The position numbers and the translations under genes were made by a program. Shown piece by piece: positions 50,411 through 59,511 of a stretch of DNA of 64,000 nucleotides. Within the stretch, counting starts at the first letter, position 1, and each line of letters begins with the position of its first letter. Under the pieces are notes generated by a model that searched no databases, was not told the DNA's origin, and was given only the letters and a program-made list of their open reading frames with translations. Origin of the DNA: Phragmitibacter flavus (lineage in GTDB: Bacteria > Verrucomicrobiota > Verrucomicrobiia > Verrucomicrobiales > Verrucomicrobiaceae); contig NZ_VAUV01000002.1 of assembly GCF_005780165.1 (NCBI RefSeq), positions 1-64,000 on the forward strand, read 5' to 3'.

Positions 50411-50851
50411 ATGATTGTTGCTGTTCCCGTTTCCGCAAAGACTGCCTTAAAACGTGGCTTCACTCTGATGGAGATGATGCTGGTGCTTTTTATCATCGCG
50501 CTGATCGTGGGGGGCGGGGTGATGCTGATGCAGAACGTGGGGACGGATGCGGAGATTTCCAAGGCTCAGTCGGACATCCGGATGTGGGAGACCAACATGA
50601 TCCGCTACAAAACCAAGGCGCTGATAATTCCGACACAGCAGCAGGGTTTGGAGGCGATGGTGACGCGGCCGACGGTGGATCCTAAACCGAAAAACTGGCT
50701 GCCAATGGCGAAGCCAGAGGCGCTGACAGATCCCTGGGGTCGGAAGTATCAGTATCGCAATCCTGGCAAACGCAATCCTTCGAGTTATGACATTTTTTCG
50801 GCGGGTCCGGATGGATTGGAAGATACGGAGGATGATGTGGGGAACTGGTGA
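50411..50851 (+). CDS. gspG: Major pseudopilin GspG
   Basis: The 146-residue protein has a prepilin leader ending KRG, then FTLMEMMLVLFIIALIVGGG. The C-terminal part has the GspG-type calcium-binding layout: DPWGRKYQYRNPGK followed by YDIFSAGPDGLEDTEDDVGN. This is the main subunit of the type II secretion pseudopilus. Confidence 0.93.
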   Translation: MIVAVPVSAKTALKRGFTLMEMMLVLFIIALIVGGGVMLMQNVGTDAEISKAQSDIRMWETNMIRYKTKALIIPTQQQGLEAMVTRPTVDPKPKNWLPMAKPEALTDPWGRKYQYRNPGKRNPSSYDIFSAGPDGLEDTEDDVGNW

Positions 50852-50853
50852 GT

Positions 50854-50874
50854 GGAATGCGGAATGCGGAATTG
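50854..50874. repeat. Heptanucleotide array GGAATGC, three units
   Basis: GGAATGC, GGAATGC, GGAATTG lie 2 bp after the gspG stop codon and before the gspH-like gene. The same unit recurs in the region of 56568-56606. Confidence 0.65.
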
Positions 50875-50888
50875 ATGTGTTTTGATGT

Positions 50889-51440
50889 TTGATGAACGCC
50901 TGCCAGTCATTCCCACATCGGCATTCCATCTTTCGCATTTCGAAGCGGGGTTTTACCCTGATGGAAATGACGCTGGTGATGCTGGTGATGGCATTGATCA
51001 TTGGCATGGCGGCTTATAGTTTCGGTGGCGTGTCGGGTGAGGAGGTGTTGCGGCGTCCGGCTTCGGAGTTTCAAAAAATGGTGTTGGAATCGGTGCGAAG
51101 AGCTTCGCTTTACGAGAGGCCGCAGGTGATTGTTTTTGATAGACAGGGGTTCCTGTTTCGCTATCGCGGAGATCAGGATGCGGGCAGTTCGGATGGGGAT
51201 GAGCAGGTCTGGCAGCGTCGGGTGGAGGTGCCGTTGGAGATGGTGGTGAAGCTGCGTCGCTGGGGGCAAAATCAGTTTGCTGCGGCACCGGGACAGCGGT
51301 TGGTGATTGCTCCTGGAGGATTGTGCGAGCCGTTGACGGTGCGTTTTGAGCATCTTGGATCGTGGCTGGAGTTGACGCTGGACCCATTGAGCGGCGGGGT
51401 GGCAGAGGAGGCCATGTTTGTGGCGGAGGACGGGACGTGA
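50889..51440 (+). CDS. Minor pseudopilin (GspH-like)
   Basis: The 183-residue protein has a prepilin leader, SKRG then FTLMEMTLVMLVMALIIGMA. The rest is beta-rich and divergent, as for minor pseudopilins of the GspH class. The TGA stop overlaps the next start (ATGA-type, TGATG), so translation is coupled. Confidence 0.8.
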   Translation: MMNACQSFPHRHSIFRISKRGFTLMEMTLVMLVMALIIGMAAYSFGGVSGEEVLRRPASEFQKMVLESVRRASLYERPQVIVFDRQGFLFRYRGDQDAGSSDGDEQVWQRRVEVPLEMVVKLRRWGQNQFAAAPGQRLVIAPGGLCEPLTVRFEHLGSWLELTLDPLSGGVAEEAMFVAEDGT

Positions 51441-51874
51441 TGAGGGCGAAGGAACGAGGGTTGAGGGATGGAAGCGGGTTCACCTTGCTGGAGGTGTTGC
51501 TGGCGTTGATGGTGTTTTCGATCGCAGTGGTGGCACTGGTGGAGGCAATCAATTTGAGTGGCTTGGCTTCGAGTGAGTCGCGATTGGAAGGTCGGGTGCA
51601 GGCGCGATTGGAAACGTTGTTGCTGGAGGCGACGCGGTTGTCGCAACTGGGTGGCACTGAGTTTCCGCCGGAGTTGGTGGACACGAAGGTGACGGAAGAC
51701 GGGGTGGCATATCACATCCAAACGGTGGAGCTGGAGCTCGACAACATGGATGGTGAGCGGTTGACGGGGCTCTATGCGGCGCGGGTGACGGCGACTTGGC
51801 GGGAGTCGATGCAGACGCAAACGGCGGAGGCGGAGACGTGGTTTTGGCCGCCCTTATTTGCGGCGGAAAGGTGA
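51440..51874 (+). CDS. Minor pseudopilin (GspI-like)
   Basis: The 144-residue protein has a short leader ending GSG, then FTLLEVLLALMVFSIAVVAL, the hallmark of GspI-type pseudopilins. A longer frame from 51362 is rejected because the ATG at 51440 overlaps the stop of the upstream gene. GspI, GspJ and GspK form the pseudopilus tip. Confidence 0.83.
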   Translation: MRAKERGLRDGSGFTLLEVLLALMVFSIAVVALVEAINLSGLASSESRLEGRVQARLETLLLEATRLSQLGGTEFPPELVDTKVTEDGVAYHIQTVELELDNMDGERLTGLYAARVTATWRESMQTQTAEAETWFWPPLFAAER

Positions 51875-51881
51875 TTGCAAA

Positions 51882-52634
51882 ATGAAGCTGCAACCTCACG
51901 TTCCACACCGGTGCCGCAAGCGCGCCTTCACCCTGCTGGAGATGGTGATGGTGATGTTTGTGCTGACGCTGTTGCTCGGGTCGATTTTCGCGATTGTTCG
52001 TGGGACGGTGCAATTGACGGATGAGCTGGCGGTGGTGCAGACTCGTGAGTCAAGGATGCATGGGTTGTCGCGTTTATGTGAGCGGATGTTTCGTCATCTT
52101 CCGGCGCAGGCGATGGTGAGATTGAGGAACAAGCAGATCGGCAGCCGGTATCTTTATCAACTGGCATTGGTGAATGTGCCGTCGCCGATGTCGGCAAGCG
52201 GGGAGGGGGCGGAGGTGAGTGTATTGGAAACCGACGAAGCGCCTGACGGATACTTGCGGCTGTTTTTAAGATCGCTGAATACGGAGCACGCGATGGCGTG
52301 GGAGCGTGGTGAGGGTGAGGCTGGGACGAGGTTGTTGTTGCTGGATCAGGTGGCGATGCTGGAGTGGCGATTTTTTAATCCGCGTAGTGGAGAATGGGAA
52401 CCATTGTGGAATGAGGCGATGGCGTTGCCGCTGGAGGAACGCCGGGTGACCAATGCGCGGGAGGCGGTGATGACTCCGGAGGATTCGGCGGTGATGGCGG
52501 GTCAAACGGCAACGTCTGCAATGGGTGCGATGGAACGCGGTCAGCGTCCGCAGTTGATTGAATTGCGGGTGGCGGTGGGAGCTGAGGAACCGCAGCGGAT
52601 GTTGTTCTGGGCACCGAATTTGAAGGCGCAGTAG
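51882..52634 (+). CDS. Minor pseudopilin (GspJ-like)
   Basis: The 250-residue protein has a leader ending KRA, then FTLLEMVMVMFVLTLLLGSI, and a longer beta-rich tail as in GspJ. The cleavage site residue is Ala in place of Gly, which is tolerated in some prepilins but unusual. It is the last gene of the operon; no GspD, GspK, GspL or GspM gene is present in the window. Confidence 0.8.
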   Translation: MKLQPHVPHRCRKRAFTLLEMVMVMFVLTLLLGSIFAIVRGTVQLTDELAVVQTRESRMHGLSRLCERMFRHLPAQAMVRLRNKQIGSRYLYQLALVNVPSPMSASGEGAEVSVLETDEAPDGYLRLFLRSLNTEHAMAWERGEGEAGTRLLLLDQVAMLEWRFFNPRSGEWEPLWNEAMALPLEERRVTNAREAVMTPEDSAVMAGQTATSAMGAMERGQRPQLIELRVAVGAEEPQRMLFWAPNLKAQ

Positions 52635-52649
52635 AATCGCCCCCTTCGG

Positions 52650-53702
52650 TTATTTGATCTCACGGAGTTTGCCGCCGGAGCGCTGGGAGAGGCGGCGCCA
52701 GGTGGACTGGTCTTCGGGTTTCATTTCAAAACCGATGAAGTGGATGAGGACGGGTTTTTCGACGGTGTCCTGGAGGCGTTTGAGCTGGTCTTCAAATTCG
52801 TCGGCGGTGACGGTATGATTGCGGCTCGCCGGGGTGGTCTGTTGGAAGCTGCCGTCAGAGATGATGAAAATGGTGTCGGGCTTGAGGGTGAAGGCGAAAT
52901 CGAGGACGAGGGGGAGTCCGTTCACGGGCGCGGTTTTGACGCCTTTGCCACTCGCGGCCATCATGCCGGTGTCGCTCCATTCGGTTTCAATCCACTGGCG
53001 GGCGAGGTCCTTGTTGGGGGGGCTCGCGACGAGGAGTTCCTCGGTGAAGGGTTTGTAGTTGCGCACGAACTGCACGATGGAGAAGCGGGCGTTGATGGGG
53101 AGTTTGTCGATAAGATTGATGGTCTCCTCCTTGATGCGGGCGAGGGGGATTCCGGCTTTGGTGGCTTTGTTGACGACGGAAGTGGAAACGTCGAAGATCA
53201 GAAGAATCCGGCTGCCTTCGGTTTTGAGTCCGAAGAAGCTGAGTCCGGTGCCACCGATGCCCCCGGAGCCGAGGGCACCACTGCCGGCTCCAGAGCCGAG
53301 TCCGGCGCTGCCGACGAGGCTGCTGATTTGATCGGAAACGATTTCGCTGGGATCGAGCGGCAGGAGCTGGTCCATGTCGATCTTGGGCATTTCCGGCAGA
53401 GCGAAGTTGGTGGGGCGGGTGCTGACGAGCCGGTCGTTGAAGGAGGGTTTGGGGGCGATGGCCTCGTTTTTGGCCATCGTCATTTTGTGATCGCGGGTTT
53501 GCACGGGAACACGAATTTCGCGGGGGATTTCAAAGGTGGCTTTGGGTTCGGCGAAGAACTTGGCAACGATGACCACGCCGGCGACGAACAGTCCGGCGAG
53601 GTGAACGACGATGGCACCAACGATGACGGAGCCGATGATGCCGCGCCGACGCTTTTTCTCGCGGGCGGATTCGTCAAGGGCGGTGATGCTGGCGGCGGGC
53701 AT
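52650..53702 (-). CDS. VWA-domain protein with TonB-like N-terminal helix
   Basis: The 350-residue protein has a short basic cytoplasmic start (REKKRRRG), one membrane helix (SVIVGAIVVHLAGLFVAGVV) with Ser and His as in the TonB helix, a Pro/Gly-rich linker, and a von Willebrand A domain from about 165. The MIDAS motif DVSTS and the later ISDGS are intact. ExbD and ExbB genes are upstream in the operon, so the helix could couple to proton flow. A VWA domain replaces the usual TonB C-terminus. Its stop lies 15 bp from the convergent gspJ-like stop. Confidence 0.8.
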   Translation of the reverse strand: MPAASITALDESAREKKRRRGIIGSVIVGAIVVHLAGLFVAGVVIVAKFFAEPKATFEIPREIRVPVQTRDHKMTMAKNEAIAPKPSFNDRLVSTRPTNFALPEMPKIDMDQLLPLDPSEIVSDQISSLVGSAGLGSGAGSGALGSGGIGGTGLSFFGLKTEGSRILLIFDVSTSVVNKATKAGIPLARIKEETINLIDKLPINARFSIVQFVRNYKPFTEELLVASPPNKDLARQWIETEWSDTGMMAASGKGVKTAPVNGLPLVLDFAFTLKPDTIFIISDGSFQQTTPASRNHTVTADEFEDQLKRLQDTVEKPVLIHFIGFEMKPEDQSTWRRLSQRSGGKLREIK

Positions 53703-53708
53703 GGTTGG

Positions 53709-54155
53709 TTATTCAGGCTGGATGGAGTCGGCAAAGGTGACACCGGTGATGTTGGCCTTGGCGCAGGCGTTGAGCACGTCGACGACGCGCTGGTGCGGAA
53801 CAACGTCGTCGGGGGCGAGAGTGACGAGGGCGCTGGCTTTGGCGGCGTCGGCAGATTTTTTGAAGCGGTCGAGATGGGCGACGAGCTGGGGAAGTTGCAG
53901 ATCTTCGGGTGCGCCCATGGGTTGTTCATTGAGGACGACGGTGCCGTTGGGCTGGATTTCAATGCGTTGTTCGTCGGGGATCTCGACGGCTTCGTCCTGG
54001 GGGACGGCTCCGGGGAGGCCGAGGTTGATGTCGCTTTCCTGTTTGATGGGGCGGGCGCTGACCATGAAGAAAACGAGCAGGAGAAACACCATGTCGATCA
54101 TGGGGCCCATTTGCATTTCTACAGGGGGATCTTTGCGTCGTCGGCGGCGGATCAT
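53709..54155 (-). CDS. exbD: ExbD/TolR family protein 1
   Basis: The 148-residue protein has one membrane helix with the essential Asp in MQMGPMIDMVFLLLVFFMVS, then a periplasmic domain. It starts with a basic tail (IRRRRRKDPPVEM). Together with ExbB it makes the proton channel that drives TonB- or Tol-like work. It ends 6 bp before the VWA gene. Confidence 0.92.
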   Translation of the reverse strand: MIRRRRRKDPPVEMQMGPMIDMVFLLLVFFMVSARPIKQESDINLGLPGAVPQDEAVEIPDEQRIEIQPNGTVVLNEQPMGAPEDLQLPQLVAHLDRFKKSADAAKASALVTLAPDDVVPHQRVVDVLNACAKANITGVTFADSIQPE

Positions 54156-54160
54156 GGGAG

Positions 54161-54195
54161 GGAAGTCGGAAGTGGGAAGTCGGAAGTGGGAAGTG
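54161..54195. repeat. Heptanucleotide array GGAAGTC/GGAAGTG, five units
   Basis: GGAAGTC, GGAAGTG, GGAAGTC, GGAAGTG, GGAAGTG fill most of the 48-bp space between the two exbD genes, starting 5 bp upstream of the first ExbD start codon. Confidence 0.88.
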
Positions 54196-54203
54196 GAGTT
54201 GGC

Positions 54204-54617
54204 TTAAGGGCGGCTGTAGCTGCCGAAGATGACGTTGGTGGCACCGGCTTCGGTGGCCATTTTCATGAAGTCGCGAATGGTTTTGGAGGGGGTGAGTTTA
54301 TCGGCGCGAAGGTAGATGCGAAGTGGGGGGGCGTTGATGAAGCGCTGTTTGAGGTAGGCGTTGAGCTGGTCGCGGGTGACCTGGTCGTTGGCAATGTAGA
54401 AATTGCCTTCGGCGTCGAGGTTGATGATGTCGCGGTTGCTGAGGTCGTCGGGAGTGATGGCGGCGGAGGCAGCGGGAAGGGCGACGTCGAGTTTGACTTT
54501 TTCTTTGCTGATCTGGGTGGTGAGCATGAAAAAGATGAGCAGCAAAAAGGTCATGTCGATCATGGGGGTGATCTGGAAGCTGACGGGATCGTCCTGACGA
54601 TGTTTGCGGCGAATCAT
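54204..54617 (-). CDS. exbD: ExbD/TolR family protein 2
   Basis: The 137-residue protein parallels its neighbour, with ITPMIDMTFLLLIFFMLTTQ carrying the proton-conducting Asp and a periplasmic part. Two ExbD paralogues next to one ExbB are common in this phylum. It is preceded by a 7-bp repeat array that also overlaps the end of the ExbB gene. Confidence 0.92.
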   Translation of the reverse strand: MIRRKHRQDDPVSFQITPMIDMTFLLLIFFMLTTQISKEKVKLDVALPAASAAITPDDLSNRDIINLDAEGNFYIANDQVTRDQLNAYLKQRFINAPPLRIYLRADKLTPSKTIRDFMKMATEAGATNVIFGSYSRP

Positions 54618-54622
54618 GCGAC

Positions 54623-54678
54623 TGATGATTGATGATTGATGATTTATGATTTATGATTTATGATTTATGATTTATGAT
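54623..54678. repeat. Heptanucleotide array TGATGAT/TTATGAT, eight units
   Basis: Three TGATGAT units and five TTATGAT units run without a break. The array joins the ExbD2 start to the ExbB stop and supplies the ExbB stop codon (TAA on the minus strand). Confidence 0.93.
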
Positions 54679-55475
54679 TGTAGGGCGGGCTCGGTGGTTT
54701 CCGCTGGTGCGGGCGGGGTGGTTTCGGCGCGGGCGTCGTCTTCGGCGAGGGTGACGTCACCGGAGAAGATGTCGATGATGAAGGTGGCGTTTTTTTGGAT
54801 GTCGGACATGGCGATGGTGAGCCGGCCTTTGAAAAAGAAATAGAGGAACATGGCGGGGATGCCAACGATGAGACCGGCGGCGGTGGTGGTCATGGCTTCA
54901 CCAATGCCACCGGCGAGGTCGGAGGGTTCGGATTTGCCGGCGGAGAGCATGTCGAAGGAGGCAATCATGCCGGTGACGGTGCCAAGCAGGCCGAGCATGG
55001 GGGCGATGGTGGCGAAGACGTTCAGGTAGTTCACCCAGGTCATCTGTTTGGTTTCTTCGCGGTCAAGAGCGTCGGCGGCGGCTTGTTCCATGCTGGATTT
55101 GTTGGCGAGGTCGCGCTCGAAATTGATTTTGAGTAGGGAGGGGGAGATGATGTTGGAATAGGTGGAAGGGGCGCTTTCGCAGAGCTGGTAGGCAGAGTTG
55201 ACATCTTTGTGACGGGCGAACTGGATCATGCTGGCGTGGGTGGTTTTGGGCATCATCTTTTTGGGGTTGATGGCGATGAAACAGTAAATGCCGGCGGCGA
55301 TGGTGCCGATGGAGCACAACAGAATGATGTGCATGAGGGAGCCGCCAGTGTTGTAGAGGTCGAGAAGGCTTTTTTGCGCGACAACTTCCGGCTCGGGTGC
55401 GGTGGGTTCCTGGGCAACGAGGGCGGGGAGCAGGGTGAAGAGGACGAGCAGGATGGTGATGAGGGAGCGGGGCAT
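54672..55475 (-). CDS. exbB: MotA/TolQ/ExbB proton channel protein
   Basis: The 267-residue protein has a signal-like N-terminus (PRSLITILLVLFTLLPALVA), then three membrane helices and the family core WVNYLNVFATIAPMLGLLGT, VTGMIASF, and GIGEAMTTTAAGLIVGIPAM. The ATG at 55475 is preferred; the much longer frame upstream is the shadow of the next gene. It energises the ExbD/VWA partners. Confidence 0.93.
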   Translation of the reverse strand: MPRSLITILLVLFTLLPALVAQEPTAPEPEVVAQKSLLDLYNTGGSLMHIILLCSIGTIAAGIYCFIAINPKKMMPKTTHASMIQFARHKDVNSAYQLCESAPSTYSNIISPSLLKINFERDLANKSSMEQAAADALDREETKQMTWVNYLNVFATIAPMLGLLGTVTGMIASFDMLSAGKSEPSDLAGGIGEAMTTTAAGLIVGIPAMFLYFFFKGRLTIAMSDIQKNATFIIDIFSGDVTLAEDDARAETTPPAPAETTEPALQS

Positions 55476-55533
55476 GGTGGTTGAGGAGGGAGTAAAGGTG
55501 AGAGTCGAGGGCTGATGGTTGAGAGTCTGGGAA

Positions 55534-56610
55534 TCAGGGTTTGGTCGGTGGGGGGCGTTCGTAGCGTTTGCGTCGGGTGATTTCGGGTTCGGTGCTGTCG
55601 TCCGGGGTGTCTTCGACAGGAGCCGGGGCAATTTCTTCTTCGACGTCGGTGGGTGGGGTGAGGGGAAGCTGGTGTTTGGTGAGAAAGGCGGTGGCTTGAG
55701 GAGTTTGGGAGGCGTTGGGGTAAAGTTGCAGGAGGTCGCGGGCGAGGGCGGCGGCGGAGGGGAGGTCCTGGTGATCGATGAAAAATTGCATGGCGAGGGC
55801 GATGCCTTCGGAGGCAGGGGATTCGAGGGTTCCGTAAAAGAGGGAGGGGGTGAGGCAGTGGTCGATGAGGGTGTGGAACAGGTCGTTGCGGGTCGGGCGG
55901 ATGAGGTCGTCGTCCTGCCAGCGGGGATTGTCGGTTTCGAGCTGGGTGAGTTCTTTGTGGGCAAGCTTGGCGAGAATGAGATGGGTGCTGGCGGCCTGGG
56001 CGGGATCGAGATCGGGCGTGGCGAGGAAGGCTTTGGCGGCGGCGCGGGTTTCTTCGGGTCGATTGCGAATGGCGAGGGCCTGGAGGTGGAGGATTTTGGC
56101 CTGCTGGCGGCGGGCGGGGTTCCAGTCGCTGGTAATGATGGTGTCAATGATGGGGAGGGCCTGGCCCTGTGCGGCAGGGTCGGGGTTTTGCAGGAGGGCC
56201 TGGATGTAGAGGAGGCCGAGGTCGCCGACGGGATGGTTCGGGTGTTTGATAAGGGGGAAAAATTTTTGCCATTGGGTAGCGAACTTGGGGGTGTCGACGA
56301 CAGGCTTGGTGGATTTGAGAAGGGATTGAAATTCGGAATCCATGGCGAAGTCGACATGGCTGACTTCAGTCCAGGGGACGTCGCGTTTGAGGAGGCCAGC
56401 ACCGGTGGGGGCGCGGTATTCGATGCTGATCGTAGCGTCGGTGATGTCGAGAACGCGGCAGGAAACGCGGGCACCGTTCTTTAGATTGAGGATGTCGGTG
56501 GGAGGCGGGGATGGTTGCTGGGCGTTGACGTGAGACAAGAAACTGAGGGCGAGCAAGAGCCACAGCAAAAATGCGGAATGCGGATTTCGGAATGGAGAAT
56601 GCGGAAACAC
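55534..56610 (-). CDS. Exported TPR-like protein of unknown function
   Basis: The 358-residue protein has a hydrophobic signal (FLLWLLLALSFLSHVNA) and a short beta domain (LKNGARVSCRVLDITDATIS), then helical repeats resembling TPR. A Pro/Glu tail ends RRKRYERPPPTKP. The start at 56610 is GTG; the first 12 codons lie within degenerate 7-bp GGAATGC-like repeats, so the true start is uncertain. It lies between the large TPR gene and exbB. Confidence 0.72.
   Translation of the reverse strand: MFPHSPFRNPHSAFLLWLLLALSFLSHVNAQQPSPPPTDILNLKNGARVSCRVLDITDATISIEYRAPTGAGLLKRDVPWTEVSHVDFAMDSEFQSLLKSTKPVVDTPKFATQWQKFFPLIKHPNHPVGDLGLLYIQALLQNPDPAAQGQALPIIDTIITSDWNPARRQQAKILHLQALAIRNRPEETRAAAKAFLATPDLDPAQAASTHLILAKLAHKELTQLETDNPRWQDDDLIRPTRNDLFHTLIDHCLTPSLFYGTLESPASEGIALAMQFFIDHQDLPSAAALARDLLQLYPNASQTPQATAFLTKHQLPLTPPTDVEEEIAPAPVEDTPDDSTEPEITRRKRYERPPPTKP
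56568..56606. repeat. Heptanucleotide array GAATGCG-like within the start of the TPR-like gene
   Basis: Units such as AAATGCG, GAATGCG, GATTTCG, GAATGGA, GAATGCG make up the first codons of the gene on the minus strand, giving the residues FPHSPFRNPHSAF. The unit is close to the GGAATGC array at 50854. Confidence 0.65.
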
Positions 56611-56619
56611 GTTAGCGAT

Positions 56620-59511
56620 TTACTTTTCGAGTTTGGTTTCCTGAACGGGGGCGTTGTTCTGGAAGCGCCATTGAGGGTTGCGCTGGTTGAGAAGTTGGAT
56701 GGCGTCTTGCTGTTGGGATTGGGCGACGAGGTCGGGGCGCTGCGCGAGTTCGAGGTAAACTTCGAGGGCCTTGTCGGGCTGGTTGAGCCGGTCGAGAGCT
56801 TGGGCGCGCTGCCAGTAGGCGGAGGCGACTTCGGGAAGATATCGTCCGTAGGAAAGATAGACGCGCTCGAAATAGGCGGTGGCTTTGAGGTCGTTTTTGC
56901 TTTGGACGAGAAGTTCGCCGAGGTTGAGAAGGGTTTGGGCTTTGATCTGCCTTGGGGCGGTGGGCATTTCGAGGACTTTTTCGTATTCGGCCTGTGCCTC
57001 GGCATAGCGATTTTTGTCGCGATGGAGCTGGGCTTTGATTTGGTAGACTTGCGCTAGGAGGCTGGATCCGAGGGTTTCTTTTTCGAAGCGCTGAAAGTGT
57101 TTGAGGGCCTCGTCGGGTTGTTTTTGGGTGAGGGCGATCATGCCGAGGCCGAAGTAAGCACGGTCTTTTTCAAGGGCGCGCGGATGCCACTTGCGGAGGT
57201 CGGTGTAAAGCTCGCGGGCGGGGTCGAGCTGGTTGGCTTGACGGAGGGCGTCGGCGATGTCGGCGCTGATGAGGGGGGCGTGAATTTTGGGGTCGAGCGT
57301 GGGCCGGAGGGAGATAAGGAGTTTTTGGGCGGCGTCGGGGTCGGTTTTCTGGACGAGATTGGCTTTGGCCCAGGTGGCTCGAAGGGTGAGAGTGGGGTTG
57401 GAGTCGGTGGAATTGGCGATCAGGGCCTCGAGTTCTTTGGAGAGTTGCTCGCGGCCGTCTTCGCCTGGATAGAGTTTGGTGAGGGCGGTGAGGATGGATT
57501 CAATACCGGTGATTTCGGGATTGGGCCCGTATTGGTCGATGGTTTTCCAGTAGGTCTGGCGGGCAAGGTCGCGGTCGCCGGAGGTGTCGTGGGTCCAGCC
57601 GATCCAGTAAACGGCTTCACCGATGCGCTGGCTTTTGGGATGGTCGGCGATGAAGGTTTGAAAGTGGTCGCGCAGAGTATCGAAGCGCTCAGCAAGCTTG
57701 TAGATGTTGCCGACACGAAATTGGGCGTCTTCGAAGAATTTGGGGTTGGCGTCGCGGTCGATGGTGAGGTAGGCGGCGATGGCTTCGTCGATTTTGCCTT
57801 CGGAGCCGAGGGCGTCGCCGAGCAGGAGTTTGGCCTCCTCGGCAAACTGGGTGCCGCGATGTTCGTCGATGAACTGGCGGAGTTCGGTGATGGCGAGGGG
57901 GTAGTCGGCCAGGGCAAAGGTGGCGTGGGCGATGCGGAATTTGGCGTCGGGCCGGTAGCGTGGATGGTCGGTGTAGCGGGCGAGGTGCTCCTGCATGTGT
58001 TGACGAGCCTTTTCGTGCTGTTTGTCGAAGGAGAGGGCCATGCCGGTCCAGTAGTGGGTGTCTTCGATGATGTCGCTGTCGGGGTAGCGTCGGGCGGTTT
58101 CGTTGAAGGCGTCGATGGCTTCGAGATTGAGGTCCTGTTCGAGGAGGGTGATGCCTTCCATGAAGAGGGCGCGCGGGGCGAGTTCGTGGTCGGGGAATTT
58201 ATTGTGAACGGTGGTGAAGGCGAGTTCGGCTTCGTAGGGCTGACGGTCGGAGTGGAAGGCGGTGGCGCGCAGGAAGTGAACGGTGGGGATGTTGGCCTGA
58301 TTCTCTGGAGTGTTGAATTTTTCGAGGTAGGTGTCGGCGGCGGCGATGGCGTTGGGCCAGCGTTCGACTTGCAGCCAGCACTGGATGAGGTTGAGGCTGG
58401 CGGCGATGACGATGTCGTCGACGGGCATGTTTTGCAGCATGTCGTCGAGAATGAGGGCGGCTTCGCGGTATCGGTAGAGGCCCTGGTAGGCGGTGGCAAC
58501 GCGGAGGCGCAGGGCGGAGTCGAAGTTGGGGATGGATTCGAAGTTTTTGATCTCGCGTTCGATGCGCGTGATGAGGCCGTCGTATTGAAAGGCGAGGTAT
58601 TCCTGGGCGGGATTTTTCTGGACCTGGGCGAGGCGGGTTTTGAAGTTGGCGAGGGAGGTTTGCTGATGGGCGAGCAGGCGTTTTTTGGGCCAGATGCGCT
58701 GGAGGCAGGCGATGGAGTCGTAGAATCGCTCCTGTTCGAGGAGCTTGGCGCCGAGCTGTAGGGAAAGGGTTTGAAAGGCAACGATCTGGCTGATCTCTTC
58801 GAGTCGGGTGAAGGTTTCCTTGACGAGTTGAAGGGCGGTGTTGTCGTCGTTGGAGGCGAGAAGACTGTGGAGTCGCAGGACGGTGGCGCGTCCGGCGGCT
58901 TCGCGATTGAGCTGGCGGAGATTGGGGATTTGTTCACCGAGGAATTGGGCCGCGGCGGGGTGGTCTTCTTTGAGAATGAGGCAGACGGCGTGGAGGATGA
59001 TGGCTTCGACGCGGCGCCCGTTGTGGATGGATCGGTGAGCCGGAGGGAGGCTAATTACATAGGGAAGTTTGCCGCTGTGGAATTCGTTGAAGGCGGCGAG
59101 GGCGGGGTCGTGGGCTTCGGTTTGGAGATGGCAGATGCCGCGCCAGAAGGCGAGTTCGTCGGCAGAGACGGGATCCAGGACGGGATCCTTGAGGGTTTCT
59201 TCGAGGAGTTCGAGGGTGTCGGCGTATTTTTTCTGGCGCAGTTTGCTGATGACCAGCAGGGGCTTCATTTTGCGCGAGGTGTCGGCAGCCTCGGGGGTGC
59301 CGCCGTAGGTGTCGATGAAGGATTGGAAGAGGGATTCGGCCTGGGGCCAGTCGCCCGCATCATAAGCGCCACGGGCGGCGCTGAGCAGTTCGTTGGCAGT
59401 CAGTTGGGTGGGGTCGGGAGCGGGTTGCTGCGCGGAGAGGCTGCCGATGGAGGCGAAACCGAGACAGAGGACGGCGATGATTGGGGGTATGGAGGCAGGG
59501 GAACGCAGCAT
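56620..59511 (-). CDS. Large exported TPR protein
   Basis: The 963-residue protein has a signal peptide (PPIIAVLCLGFASIGSLSAQ) and more than a dozen tetratricopeptide repeats, several in YbgF/BamD style (DYPLAITELRQFIDEHRGTQ, AQAEYEKVLEMPTA). The ATG at 59511 is chosen; 66 upstream residues are not protein-like. It probably sits in the periplasm or on the inner face of the outer membrane as the scaffold of the ExbBD/VWA system that follows it by operon order. Confidence 0.85.
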   Translation of the reverse strand: MLRSPASIPPIIAVLCLGFASIGSLSAQQPAPDPTQLTANELLSAARGAYDAGDWPQAESLFQSFIDTYGGTPEAADTSRKMKPLLVISKLRQKKYADTLELLEETLKDPVLDPVSADELAFWRGICHLQTEAHDPALAAFNEFHSGKLPYVISLPPAHRSIHNGRRVEAIILHAVCLILKEDHPAAAQFLGEQIPNLRQLNREAAGRATVLRLHSLLASNDDNTALQLVKETFTRLEEISQIVAFQTLSLQLGAKLLEQERFYDSIACLQRIWPKKRLLAHQQTSLANFKTRLAQVQKNPAQEYLAFQYDGLITRIEREIKNFESIPNFDSALRLRVATAYQGLYRYREAALILDDMLQNMPVDDIVIAASLNLIQCWLQVERWPNAIAAADTYLEKFNTPENQANIPTVHFLRATAFHSDRQPYEAELAFTTVHNKFPDHELAPRALFMEGITLLEQDLNLEAIDAFNETARRYPDSDIIEDTHYWTGMALSFDKQHEKARQHMQEHLARYTDHPRYRPDAKFRIAHATFALADYPLAITELRQFIDEHRGTQFAEEAKLLLGDALGSEGKIDEAIAAYLTIDRDANPKFFEDAQFRVGNIYKLAERFDTLRDHFQTFIADHPKSQRIGEAVYWIGWTHDTSGDRDLARQTYWKTIDQYGPNPEITGIESILTALTKLYPGEDGREQLSKELEALIANSTDSNPTLTLRATWAKANLVQKTDPDAAQKLLISLRPTLDPKIHAPLISADIADALRQANQLDPARELYTDLRKWHPRALEKDRAYFGLGMIALTQKQPDEALKHFQRFEKETLGSSLLAQVYQIKAQLHRDKNRYAEAQAEYEKVLEMPTAPRQIKAQTLLNLGELLVQSKNDLKATAYFERVYLSYGRYLPEVASAYWQRAQALDRLNQPDKALEVYLELAQRPDLVAQSQQQDAIQLLNQRNPQWRFQNNAPVQETKLEK

